From: Omphiscola glabra
Taxonomy: Eukaryota > Mollusca > Gastropoda > Lymnaeidae
Assembly (NCBI GenBank): GCA_964017045.1
Contig: OZ024809.1
Location: 23,559,618-23,623,617 of the forward strand
Length of the DNA stretch: 64,000 bases
Direction: 5' to 3'
Shown: positions 32,547-43,109 of the stretch, one piece after another
Numbering within the stretch: position 1 is the stretch's first letter
Layout: every line of letters begins with the position of its first letter
Made by a program: the position numbers and the translations under genes
Notes under the pieces: model-generated
What the model was told of the DNA's origin: nothing
Database searches by the model: none
What the model saw: only the letters and a program-made list of their open reading frames with translations

Positions 32547-33501
32547 CTTTACTGCTTCCGACTCCTTTCAAGGCAACGATAGCATCCTCTGAAGACAGCG
32601 GTGAACTTGGGACCTCCTGGACAATGGTCAGCTTGAAGTTCGACAACGTCATCTCAAAGTAAAGCAGCGTGGCGAAATTCTTCCACACGTTGAACTTTGT
32701 GTACACGATGTACACCGTCTGCCACCTGTACATGTCCAGCACCCGAATAAGCATCTTGGCCTGCTGGGTGAAGGACGGCGACAGGCTCAGCGCGTGCGCC
32801 TTGGCCAGGAAAGGGACGTAACTGTTGACCGTGAGGTAAGCCTTGCTGTAGATCTCGGCCAACGGGACGAGGGACGAGTGGACGTCATAGGTAGCCAGCG
32901 CCATGATGGCGTGGGTGGTCGAGTTATCCAACAGCTGATTCAGGTTGCCGACCACGTTCTGGATGGTGCAGTATGGGTAGATGAACGAGGAGATGTTAAG
33001 AGGGATTGGGTTTGAGCCTACTTCCTCCTGCATTTGCTGTCGGATGTCGTCGATGGCCTTTTGCGCCCTTGCGTTGATTTGAGATAAGACGTTCGCGTCA
33101 CATGACTCCACCACCAGGATCCCAAGGTTTAGTTGAAGGGGGGTCGAAGTCAAGATGGATGAAGACACTATCACGTGGAAGGAAAAAATAGAAAGCACTA
33201 CCGATGCGCATGACAGGAAATCGCGTTTAAATCGCCATAATCCGGAAGTTCTTGTTTGGAATTTCCGCCGCGCGGCGTGTTTCAAATTCGATCTTGAGCT
33301 GAAGTTTTCAGTTTGATCGGGTTGTGACTGTTGGGATGGACATGTAGGGCATTGGGGCGAGATGGGCTCACAGACAGACAAGCCGGGTCGCCAGAGGCAC
33401 TGCTGTTGAGAGGCAGACGATCGAATAGGCCGATCTTTTCTTTCTTTGACGATTCGAAGGAAGAGGCTCTCCTTGCGGTGACCACAGCTCATCGCACTCA
33501 C
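32547..33501 (-). CDS. receptor exon with ANF-receptor (type I periplasmic-binding-like) ligand-binding domain; candidate receptor guanylate cyclase
   Basis: The frame opens at 33501 (Met, with a second Met at residue 4) and codes for 318 residues plus one base before a splice donor, AAAG|GTAGGG, at 32547/32546. Reading past the donor adds 42 residues of no character, so I end the exon here. Residues 1-94 are basic and Ser/Gln/Pro-rich; 95-117 are hydrophobic (FLSCASVVLSIFSFHVIVSS), a signal peptide or anchor. From residue 122 the fold looks like the extracellular domain of natriuretic-peptide-type receptors: LQLNLGILV (strand 1), the HAIMALATYD block, then SLSPSFTQQAKMLIRVLDMY and RWQTVYIVYT. 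There are two N-glycosylation sites (N169, N193). In this family the domain binds a peptide or other ligand outside the cell and passes the signal through one membrane segment to kinase-like and cyclase domains; none of those exons is seen here. No Met lies close before the hydrophobic segment, so the first 90 residues may be 5' UTR or intron and the true start may be in another exon. Glutamate or GABA-B type receptors are alternatives. Confidence 0.55.
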
Positions 33502-33537
33502 GTGTTTGTGTCACAGGTCATCGTCCTCATGACGCTG

Positions 33538-33602
33538 TGTGACAGTCGCACCTACTCCCGTGACAGTCGCGCCAACTCCGAGATAACCCCCGTGTGACAG
33601 TC
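33538..33602. repeat. short GTGACAGTCGC repeat, three copies
   Basis: TGTGACAGTCGCACC, CGTGACAGTCGCGCC and TGTGACAGTCGTGCC occur just upstream of the receptor exon on its strand. Confidence 0.75.
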
Positions 33603-34507
33603 GTGCCTCCTCCGGGACAATGTACGGGGAAACAGGGAGTCCTGCAAGAATAATGCACGAAGAGATTTGAGTAATTACAAAATACCTTAACTAGAAATTT
33701 ACTATAATGTAGCCATTATTAGAGGTAATTTAAGAAATTTAATTTGAGTTCATTATGTTACATTAAAACTAAATTGGTAATTGTTGTGTGGGGTGGTTTG
33801 TAAAATAACTTTATATTTTTTCTTAATTCAAAATGAAAAATACACTTTTTTTATATATTTTACAATGGATTATTTGAACTTCCGTTATGAAAATAATTAT
33901 ATGGCAATGGTGTTTTGGATTATTTACAGACCTTCAATAAATTAGGCTGTGACGGATAAGGAAAAGTAACAAATTATATACAATTTAAAATATCAATTTA
34001 AAAAAATCCTATGTATTGGCAGTGTTGTAGTATACTAAAATAATCAGATTTTTCAATTTAAAACAAAAGTTGAAACTGCCCTTGGGTGGGGTTGGAAAGG
34101 GGTATTTTATATTTATAACCTTAAATAAATGTGTCCTAGAAAGAGAAGGATAAGGGAAGGGCTATAGTTATACATCTAAAATTGTCCATCAAACCAGGCC
34201 CAGCTGTTTGATCAGATCTCACAAGGCATACAAACGAACGTGGCCACATGACCGGGTTAAGTATGTCTTTATTGTATTCAAATGGACGGTGATGAGATTC
34301 TCGAGGACATCAAAGACATGGCGTGGGTAAGCCAGGTAAAGAAGTAGACATGGTGTAATGGTAAATTGGAAGTAGTTTAAAAAAAAAAGTGTCTCTACAT
34401 TTTTAATGTACATATATTTAACGTTATTTTTATAAATAAAATTCACCATTTTGTTTGCGTCCCACTCTTTGTTATTGTTAAGAGGTGTACGTCGTATGTA
34501 GTGACAT
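33603..34507. other. AT-rich stretch upstream of the receptor exon, nothing recognised
   Basis: It could contain the promoter or an upstream intron of the minus-strand receptor gene. I see no clear TATA box, initiator or CpG-rich block. Confidence 0.35.
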
Positions 34508-34730
34508 TGTTGTAGTAGTGTTGTATGCGCTATATATAGTGACAGTATTATATACGCCCTTTATTTTGACAGTATTATATTAGTGTTGTATACGCCCTAT
34601 ATATTGACAGTATTGAATGAGTGTTGTATGCGCCTTATGTATTGATAGTGTTGTAGTAGTGCTGAATACGCCTTATATATTGACAGTGTTGTATTAGTGT
34701 TGTATGTACCCTATATATTGACAGTGTTAT
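34508..34730. repeat. about 38-40-bp minisatellite, six diverged copies
   Basis: TATATATTGACAGTGTTGTA and GTGTTGTATGCGCC recur with variable spacing. Confidence 0.85.
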
Positions 34731-34865
34731 AATATATTCTTCTCTATTTAAAAAGTTTTAGTTTTGTGAATACTTCTTATTTCTTAAATTATTTTTGTTT
34801 TATAATTTTGCACAAATAATTTGGGCTTTATTTTGAGAACCTCTGAACAGTATACTTTCTATTGC

Positions 34866-34930
34866 AGTGATTCTTAACCAGTGGTGCTTACACCCCCTTT
34901 GGAGTGCTGGAGGCAGTGGAGTGGGGAGAA
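34866..34930 (+). mobile_element. hAT-type terminal sequence (partial)
   Basis: CAGTGATTCTTAACCAGTGG is very close to the CAGTGGTTCTCAACC type of hAT terminus, followed by an ACACCCCCTTTGGAGTGC interior. No matching right end was found. Confidence 0.4.
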
Positions 34931-35019
34931 CCCGAAAATCAGGTTTATTCATTTTTGTTATGGAAATTGGGGTGCAAGAAATGTACTGCTGCAAACGAAT
35001 GTTTAAAACACATGCTTAG

Positions 35020-35440
35020 GGCGGGTTCAAGGTACCGCCGACTCGGGCAGTTGCTCGGGGCGCCATATGCTCAGGGCGTCTTCACCAATCTTGATAAATA
35101 TGAAAAAAGCATTGCATGTGGCACCATGGAAAACATTTTTTTGTGCCAAATGTTTGTCTGCCATACTCCATAAATCGCATGTTGGTGCACAGGAAGTGCC
35201 GACAAAAGTCGCTGCTAACAAAGGTAGATAGAATTTTTTGGCAATTTCGTCCATATAAAATGATAAAATGCAATGAATATGAACATAGAGAGTGCAATAA
35301 AAATATTTGCGAATATAAAGGCTGGGAAAAAAGTCTTTGATAGGCCATTTGTTAATACTGACCAAATACAAGTCCAAATACAAATTAAGATAAGCTTCCT
35401 TGGGGCGCCAGCAACCAGAAATCAGCACATCATAATATAT
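35020..35440. other. unclassified repeat-like block with GGGCGCC patches
   Basis: TTGCTCGGGGCGCCATATGC at 35051-35070 and CTTGGGGCGCCAGCAACC at 35399-35416 bracket an AT-rich interior. A 140-codon minus frame spans it but shows no domain. It may be a non-autonomous element; the ends are not defined. Confidence 0.3.
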
Positions 35441-35975
35441 TAGCACCATACCACGTCTAGCAGAATTTGATTCTCGGCGTAAAGTGTGCGATTACTTACT
35501 TTTAAAAGTTATTTTAACTCATTGATATCTATAGTCTTCGTATCGATGGACGTGGTGTGGTCAATGCACAAGACCCAACTGTATTGTCTAAATCAGGTAG
35601 ATCCGTACGTAAGTCTATTTTTATTTACTGCTATCCCCATCATGTACACAATGAATATGTCCTGGACTGATGCCCGGCCCGCCACATCGTGTGTCTAACT
35701 TTAAGGGCGGCTATTCTCATCCCAAAGATCCGCTCCTGCATCGTCATCGATCCTTACCGAAATATAAAAGAAAAGCCTGGGAGGATTTATTACAGATTTA
35801 CACGAAGTCTTATGTGTCTTTGTTTAAGGCTGACGTCACTGAATCTATGAGAGAGTGGGGTCTACCATGGCAATGTCAGCGGTTCTAGAATTTTAAGCGT
35901 AACGCACCATCAAAGCAGTATACATTCGCATTTTCTTCCCGCGTGATAATGTGCCCTACTACACTTGTTATTTAC

Positions 35976-36052
35976 AAGACAAGATGAGATAAGATAAGAC
36001 AACATAACATAAGATAACACAATATAAGATAAGATACTTATATTGATCCAAA
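35976..36052 (-). mobile_element. non-LTR retrotransposon 3' tail, (TTATC)n type
   Basis: On the minus strand: AAGTATCTTATCTTATATTG, then TGTTATCTTATG and TCTTATCTTATCTC. The same AAGTATCTTATCTTATATTA tail ends the element at 46070, so this is a very short 5'-truncated insertion (or a microsatellite derived from one). Confidence 0.55.
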
Positions 36053-36157
36053 TAAATGATTTTTTTTCGTTTTTCGTTTGTAGTTTGTAGCAAAAATGTC
36101 GTCCAATAATTGTGCATTTTAAATAAGTGTGAGTTCCTGATTGTGAGTTGTTATTTT

Positions 36158-37826
36158 GAACGTAGTCTTGGCTTTTTGTTGGAACGTAGTCTTGACTTTT
36201 TTTTGGAACGGAGTCTTGGCTTTTTGTTGGAACGGAGTCTTGGCTTTTTGTTGGAACTGAGTCTTGGCTTTTTGTTGGAACGTAGTCTTGGCTTTTTGTT
36301 GGAACTGAGTCTAGACTTTTTGTTTGAACGGAGTCTAGACTTTTTGTTTGAACGGAGTCTTGGCTTTTTGTTGGAACGGAGTCTTGGCTTTTTGTTGGAA
36401 CGTAGTCTTGGCTTTTTGTTGGAACGGAGTCTTGGCTTTTTGTTGGAACCTAGTCTTGACTTTTAGTTGGAATGGAGTCTTGACTTTTTGTTGGAATGGA
36501 GTCTTGGTTTTTTGTTGGAACGGAGTCTTGGCTTTTTGTTGGAACGGAGTCTTGGCTTTTTGTTGGAACGTAGTCTTGACTTTTAGTTGGAACGGAGTCT
36601 TGGCTTTTTGTTGGAACAGAGTCTTGGTTTTTTGTTGGAACGGAGTCTTGGCTTTTTGTTGGAACTGAGTCTTGGCTTTTTGTTGGAACGTAGTCTTGGC
36701 TTTTTGTTGGAACTGAGTCTAGACTTTTTGTTTGAACGGAGTCTAGACTTTTTGTTTGAACGGAGTCTTGGCTTTTTGTTGGAACGGAGTCTTGGCTTTT
36801 TGTTGGAACGTAGTCTTGGCTTTTTGTTGGAACGGAGTCTTGGCTTTTTGTTGGAACCTAGTCTTGACTTTTAGTTGGAATGGAGTCTTGACTTTTTGTT
36901 GGAATGGAGTCTTGGTTTTTTGTTGGAACGGAGTCTTGGCTTTTTGTTGGAACGGAGTCTTGGCTTTTTGTTGGAACGTAGTCTTGACTTTTAGTTGGAA
37001 CGGAGTCTTGGCTTTTTGTTGGAACAGAGTCTTGGTTTTTTGTTGGAACGGAGTCTTGGCTTTTTGTTGGAACGGAGTCTTGGCTTTTTGTTGGAACGGA
37101 GTCTTTGCTTTTTGTTGGAACGGAGTTTTTGCTTTTTGTTGGAACGGAGTCTTTGCTTTTTGTTGGAACGGAGTCTTGGCTTTTTGTTGGAACGGAGTCT
37201 TGGCTTTTTGTTAGAACGGAGTCTTGGCTTTTTGTTGGAACGGAGTCTTTGCTTTTTGTTGGAACGGAGTTTTGGCTTTTTGTTGGAACGGAGTCTTGGC
37301 TTTTTGTTGGAACCTAGTCTTGACTTTTAGTTGGAACGGCGTCTTGACTTTTTGTTGGAACGGAGTCTTGGTGTTTTGTTGGAACGGAGTCTTGGTTTTT
37401 TGTTGGAACGGAGTCTTGGCTTTTTGTTGGAACGGAGTCTTGGCTTTTTGTTGGAACGGAGTCTTTGCTTTTTGTTGGAACGGAGTTTTGTCTTTTTGTT
37501 GGAACGGAGTCGTTGCTTTTTGTTGGAACGGAGTCTTGGCTTTTTGTTGGAACGGAGTCTTGGCTTTTTGTTGGAACGGAGTCTTGGCTTTTTGTTGGAA
37601 CGGAGTCTTGGCTTTTTGTTGGAACGGAGACTTGGCTTTTTGTTGGAACGGAGTCTTGGATTTTTGTTGGAACGGAGTCTTGGATTTTTGTTGGAACGGA
37701 GTCTTGGATTTTTGTTGGAACGGAGTCTTGGATTTTTGTTGGAACGGAGTCTTGGATTTTTGTTGGAACCGAGTCTTGGATTTTTGTTGGAATGGAGTCT
37801 TGGATTTTTGTTGGAACGGAGTTCTC
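36158..37826. repeat. 24-bp minisatellite, about 69 copies, with a 408-bp higher-order repeat
   Basis: The unit is GGAACGGAGTCTTGGCTTTT plus TGTT. The variant units (AACTGAG, AACGTAG, CTAGACTTTTTGTTTG, AACCTAG, TTTTAGTTGG) appear in the same order at about 36160-36600 and 36590-37010, an exact offset of 408 bp (17 units). A third partial repeat of the order ends near 37330. The right end (37640-37820) is a separate block of CTTGGATTTT units. All three plus frames and one minus frame stay open for long stretches because 24 is divisible by three; these are not genes. Confidence 0.97.
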
Positions 37827-37839
37827 GTTTTCTTTGTTG

Positions 37840-38325
37840 GTGTTTATTATTATTATTTTTTTTTCTTTAAATTTGTTGTTGTTATTCTTTTCCAAGATTA
37901 CCAACAATCCTTATGCCTGTAGCCGATTTGTCTTTGGGTGGTTTTCATATGACAGAAAAGACAATGAGACAAAATGAAGGATACAACACAAAAAGGATGC
38001 CAGTTACGCGTATCAGTCAACCTCACATGTCTCAAGACACACGCTGATACAAACTAATTTAAAACTACTTTATCATTATCCCTGCACAAGTCTCGTATCA
38101 ACGTTTTTTTTTTTTTTTTGGCAATGCCGTCTCGTAGAATAACATTGAGTTAATTTACCAGCGATTAGACTGATTGGCCCATTTTTTGAAGACAAGATTG
38201 TTAGCTCCATTTAACGTTCCTTTAAAACAAATATATCATTTTACACTAATTAAATTTTACTTTTCCGTTCGCTTGTTTTCCAACAAGTCATCAAGTCAAT
38301 TTAGTATGTTATGAGTCATGATTAC
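37840..38325. other. non-repetitive stretch after the large array
   Basis: There is a (TAT)n/T-rich patch at 37846-37870 and a T-run at 38105-38120. Nothing else is recognised. Confidence 0.4.
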
Positions 38326-38327
38326 AA

Positions 38328-38595
38328 AATAGTACGATAAGCCAAAGTACCATAGCAATAATGTTGTACAGTATGATAAGCCGAAGTAACAGCAATGTTG
38401 TTGTACAGTATGATAATCCAAAGTACCATAGCAATATTGTTGTACAGTATGATAAGCCAAAGTACCATTACAATGTTGTTGTACAGTATGATAAGCCAAC
38501 GTAACATAGCAATATTGTTGTACAGTATGATAAGCCAAAGTAACATCAATATTGTTGTTCGGTATGATAAGCCAACGTACCATAGCAATGTTGTT
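38328..38595. repeat. 39-bp minisatellite, about 7 copies
   Basis: ACAGTATGATAAGCCAAAGT plus ACCATAGCAATATTGTTGT. Copies vary by 1- to 3-base deletions, which rotates the open frames on the minus strand. Confidence 0.93.
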
Positions 38596-38804
38596 CTTGG
38601 TTTTTTCCATTTCTTTCTGACCTTAGCGTTGCAGATCCAATACTTCCTGGTAAGGTTGTTCAACGGTCTCGCTTCTCGGTTCTAACTGCACCGAACATTT
38701 CAGAAAACAGAAGACTACCGCATAGATAAAATTGTCGTCTTGTGGGCCTGTACTCGGTTTTACATAGTTTTTTAAAATCAGTTTTAGTCGGGGGACCCCT
38801 TTTG

Positions 38805-39096
38805 CTTGTCAGGTGAAGGCCACGCACCCTTTTGCTAGTCAGGTGAAGGCCACGCACACTTTTGCTAGTCAGGTGAAGGCCACGGACCATTTGGCTAGTC
38901 AGGTGAAGGCCACGCACCCTTTTGCTAGTCAGGTGAAGGCCACGCACCCTTTTGCTAGTCAGGTGAAGGCCACGCACCCTTTGGCTAGTCAGGTGAAGGC
39001 CACGCACCCTTTTGCTAGTCAGGTGAAGGCCACGGACCATTTGGCTAGTCAGGTGAAGGCCACGCACCCTTTTGCTAGTCAGGTGAAGGCCACGGG
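38805..39096. repeat. 30-bp minisatellite, about 10 copies
   Basis: GTCAGGTGAAGGCCACGCAC plus CCTTTTGCTA. The variant CACGGACCATTTGG appears twice, at the same place within two five-unit blocks, indicating a 150-bp higher-order copy. Ten-codon period: the plus (KATHPFASQV) and minus (RGLHLTSKRV) frames are artefacts. Confidence 0.96.
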
Positions 39097-39099
39097 TCA

Positions 39100-39659
39100 T
39101 TCCTTTTAATAAAATATATAAATGAAAATATTAAATTTACAAAGGAAATGCAGCTCATGGACGTCTTATTAACTTTTTTACGGCACCCAAAGAATTACAG
39201 TACTATAGAATTACTTTTAAAACTTTGAAGATCGTATGGACGCAGTTTGGTCACTGATTATAAAATAGGTCAAGGTCTGATCCCAAGCTGCATTATACTG
39301 AGAGTTGGTTTTAACTGTTCTAAACTAAATTTCAACTACTTCTTTTGATCTTATAGAATATGTTGGTCTGACCTGTTCATGTGAGAATGCATTTCTAAAA
39401 ACAGATAATCGGTAAAAAAAAAAAAAAAAAACCGGATTACTAAAAGAAATAATTTCAGTGCAAAAAGAAAAAGAAGGGAAATAACATCATCTTTATTAAT
39501 TAGCCTATTTACAGGTACATAATTTTGGGGTTGTCCTATTTTCTAGCACTTAATTTTTTTTTTAAATGTCAACATATTTCTCCTCAAGTTATCTCCCGTT
39601 GCATGTTTCAAACAAGTGTAGTAGTTTAACTAATCGATATTTTAACATGATTCTTAATG
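39100..39659. other. non-repetitive AT-rich stretch, nothing recognised
   Basis: An A-run is at 39415-39430; no coding evidence. Confidence 0.4.
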
Positions 39660-39926
39660 GTTACCGGAAATTTGATCGAAAGAAATTTCGTCGACAGAAA
39701 ATTGATCGACGGAAATTTGGTCGAATCTTTTTTTCAATGCACACGTTAACATTTTCGTTAAATTTCTTTTTCAACGCACTATACTATACAGTAAAACAAA
39801 CTAATGCGTTCAAAAAGAAATTTGTGTCAAAATTTTAACGTGTAAACTAAAAAAAAAAGATTCGACAAATTTCCGTTCGATCAAATTTCCGTCAACGAAA
39901 TTTCTTTCGATCAATTTTCCGGATAC
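39660..39926. mobile_element. fully palindromic MITE, 267 bp
   Basis: The left arm (GTTACCGGAAATTTGATCGA, AAGAAATTTCGTCGAC, GAAATTTGGTCGAATC) is mirrored by the right arm ending TTCCGGATAC. The inner parts (CACGTTAACATTTTCG ... TTTCTTTTTCAACGCA against TGCGTTCAAAAAGAAATTT ... TTTTAACGTG) are also inverted, so nearly the entire element folds back with a short centre (about 39783-39807). The outer 70 bp also contain four GAAATTTNGTCGA-type subrepeats. No clear target duplication is seen and the superfamily is not assigned. Confidence 0.8.
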
Positions 39927-39929
39927 GAT

Positions 39930-41203
39930 TCTGAATGAAAACGGATTTTTAACTCTAAAAAAAACCACACACAAAAATAATAGTTATTTATTCCAAATAT
40001 TTCTAAAACTAAATCGAGTTTCAGAATTCCTTCAACTATAATCAGCTTGTAATAAATAATTCCACCAAAGTCTTTGCTATTTTATAAAAGAAACAAAGTC
40101 ATGTCAAAGCGAGTCGAAAGATCAATTTATTTTATGTGCCTCGCCATACGCTGCTTCCCTCTCTCTCGATAACTCAACGAGCTGATACCGAGGGTGAATA
40201 TCCAATCTATCAAGATGTATCCGATCGACCCGGCGTTGCAGTACGTTAACTTCGCATCATGACATCCTCACACCCCACCCAAATCCCAGCTCCCCACACG
40301 ACCCAGGACACACACGTCCCGCTTGGCACAGGGAGCCTATATGGGAGCTCACATATCACGCCATCTTTCTTACGGTAGGAAAGCTGCCGAATAAAAAATT
40401 AGCTGGGAGTCAAAGGTCAAGCGAAGAAAGATTTATTTGGTGAAACATTCACCCCCCTTCCCTTTTTTCCCCCTCCCTTCTATTCCAAACCCCATGCCCT
40501 AGTAACTTCATTACAAGTGATTTCGGTACGAATGTAATGTTGAACGATGTCATGGTAATGACTTGGTTTTATACTGGTGATATTGTAGTAGTAATACAAT
40601 TGTAAGGGCAAAGGATTTGGTTTACACTGGTGTTATTGCAGTGGTAATACAAATGTAATGATTTGTTGTTTTTTTAAATATGTAAATATATAATTGTACT
40701 GATAATTGGATGAGTGTAACATATTATTACTGATTGTAACTAATTGACCGAATGTAACCTATTATGTATTGTAATTAGTTCAACGAATGTAACCTATTAT
40801 TGACTTTAGCGATAGATTGAGTGTAACACAGTTTATATCAATCGATCTGATTGCTGGGTGAGTTCAATGTAATATTATTGATTTTATTGATAGGTGGCTG
40901 GAATTTAGGCAATATCTTTGATGCTATTGATACGGTAATTATAAGGTAGTAATATTGATTCTGGTAATAGCCGGGTGGACATTCGCGTTAGGGCTAATTT
41001 TCTTCCTTTGAGATTTTTTGTGTGCGCGCGCGGCCTGGCAATGGCTGCAAGATTGTTGTACGTGAACACCAATGTGAATACTTTTAAATATGTAGAAATT
41101 AATGATGATACTTTACTGTGGTACTGTTAAGGGCTCATGATGATTACGTTAAGAGTGTTGATAGCCATGTTAGTGTTATGTTAATTTTGATGGTAAAGAT
41201 GTT
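39930..41203. other. stretch with weak AT-rich periodicity only
   Basis: ATGTAACCTATTATTGA-type phrases recur loosely at 40700-40830. The rest, including a C-rich patch at 40448-40495, shows nothing coding. Confidence 0.4.
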
Positions 41204-42073
41204 ACAGCTGAGTGCACGATGGTATTGAAGATGGGAGGGTGGCACAGCTGAGTGCACGATGGTATTGAAGATGGGAGGGTGGCACAGCTGAGTGCACGAT
41301 GGTATTGAAGATGAGAGGGTGGCACAGCTGAGTGCACGATGGTATTGAAGATGAGATGGTGGCACAGCTGAGTGCACGATGGTATTGAAGATGAGAGGGT
41401 GGCACAGCTGAGTGCACGATGGTATTGAAGATGAGAGGGTGGCACAGCTGAGTGCACGATGGTATTGAAAATGAGAGGGTGGCAGAGCTGAGTGCACGAT
41501 GGTATTGAAGATGAGATGGTGGCACAGCTGAGTGCACGATGGTATTGAAGATGAGAGGATGGCACAGCTGAGTGCACGATGGTATTGAAGATGGGAGGGT
41601 GGCACAGCTGAGTTCACGATGGTATTGAAGATCGGAGGGTGGCACAGCTGAGTGCACGATGGTATTGAAAATGAGAGGGTGGCAGAGCTGAGTGCACGAT
41701 GGTATTGAAGATGAGAGGGTGGCACAGCTGAGTGCACGATGGTATTGAAGATGAGATGGTGGCACAGCTGAGTGCACGATGGTATTGAAGATGAGAGGAT
41801 GGCACAGCTGAGTGCACGATGGTATTGAAGATGAGAGGGTGGCACAGCTAAGTGCATAATGGTATTGAAGATGGGAAGATGGTTTATCCTAATGAACGAT
41901 GGTATTGAAGATGGTAGAAATGTACACCTGGGTGTATGATGGTATTGAAGATGGTATAAAAGAACATCTGGGTGTATGATGTTATTGAAGATGGTAGAAA
42001 AGTACAACTGAGTGTATGATGGTATTGAAGATGGTAGAAAAGTACACATGAGTGTATGAGGATATTGAAGACG
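41204..42073. repeat. 40-bp minisatellite, about 22 copies
   Basis: GCACAGCTGAGTGCACGATG plus GTATTGAAGATGAGAGGGTG. CAGCTG and GTGCAC within it are palindromic. About 17 tight copies are followed by five diverged ones (41870-42073) that drift stepwise toward flanking sequence. Marker variants (AAAATGAGAG, GAGATGG, GAGAGGAT) recur in the same order 200-240 bp apart, so groups of units were duplicated. Since 40 is not a multiple of 3, several staggered minus frames stay open; these are not genes. Confidence 0.96.
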
Positions 42074-42377
42074 TTAGACGCATAAGTTTTCTTGCCTACA
42101 ACCATTATTATTGAGGCGGTTGGAACAGAGTCACGTGACTCTGACTCCTGACTGACCCAGCCATTTTGAACTCTATCACATCTGATTCACGTTTTGAGAA
42201 TCTAAGAGGCTTGGATTCAAATTGTTGAAAGCATCAAATTTTTGTATCTACCGTCAAGTATCGATGCCTGACGCTTAAGCGGTTTGAGTTAAAGTGTATC
42301 CAGGGGCGTTAGTCGGTAGTTTGAGGAATCCTTGGTATTGACATCAAGACACAGCTTGGACTAACCCACTGGTCCCG

Positions 42378-42437
42378 TGAGCTGATCTGGTACTGTCAGC
42401 TCATCTAGTACTGTGAGCTGATCTGGTACTGTGAGCC
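42378..42437. repeat. 18-bp tandem repeat, three copies
   Basis: AGCTGATCTGGTACTGTG with one variant copy (AGCTCATCTAGTACTGTG). Confidence 0.9.
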
Positions 42438-42839
42438 CAAAGACATGAAAATGAAAGGATTTTTTCAACAGCGCAAAGTAGGACGACATGTTACAAACTT
42501 GCTTTGGGATGGGGGTGTACAAAGGAGCAATGTCGATAGTTACAAAAATTGTAAATAATGGGATCAATCGTATTTTGCCTTTCCATTCATTGTTATCATT
42601 CTGAGATAGACAAAAATATCAACATGAGAAAGGGTGCCATATGAATTAAGCCTTCCATTGTATGAGGTCTGTATAGAGATCTATTCACGGCTTCGCTGCT
42701 TTTAAACGAATTCTGTTTAAACGGAAGCAATGCTATTATTGTGTTCAGGCCATAGAAATCTCACGGCGGGAGCAAATTTAATCTGATCCCTCACAGCACG
42801 ACACAAGCCTGAGACACAATGACATGTGCTAAAACAGAG

Positions 42840-43105
42840 GACGATACACAGCCAGACACATCACACCTGTGCTATTTAACAGACCGCGACATAAACCAAG
42901 ACACATCACACTTGTGCTATAGAACAGACCACGACACACAAACAGACACATGTGCTAGAACAGACGCCACACAACCAGGCACATGTGCTAGAACAGACCA
43001 GAACACACAACCAGCACATGTGCCAGAGCAGACCCCGACACACAACCAGGCACATGTGCTAGAACAGACCACGACACACAACCAGACACGTGTGCTATAG
43101 AACGT
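42840..43105. repeat. about 36-bp minisatellite, 7 diverged copies
   Basis: ACATGTGCTAGAACAGACCA and CGACACACAACCAGGCAC recur. CACATGTG is an 8-bp palindrome present in most copies. Confidence 0.9.
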
Positions 43106-43109
43106 CTGG

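Noticed and set aside
35655..35890. Small plus-strand gene ending in a Lys/Arg-rich 72-residue frame
   Set aside because: No domain, no convincing splice or start signal, and overlapping frames in other phases; left unannotated.
36110..37977. Long overlapping open frames (up to 232 codons) on both strands
   Set aside because: They follow a 24-bp tandem repeat without stops; all three plus frames are open at once and no flanking coding sequence or domain exists.
41144..42105. A 301-residue minus-strand repeat protein
   Set aside because: A 40-bp period rotates through three frames, so the apparent protein changes phase repeatedly; other frames are as long.
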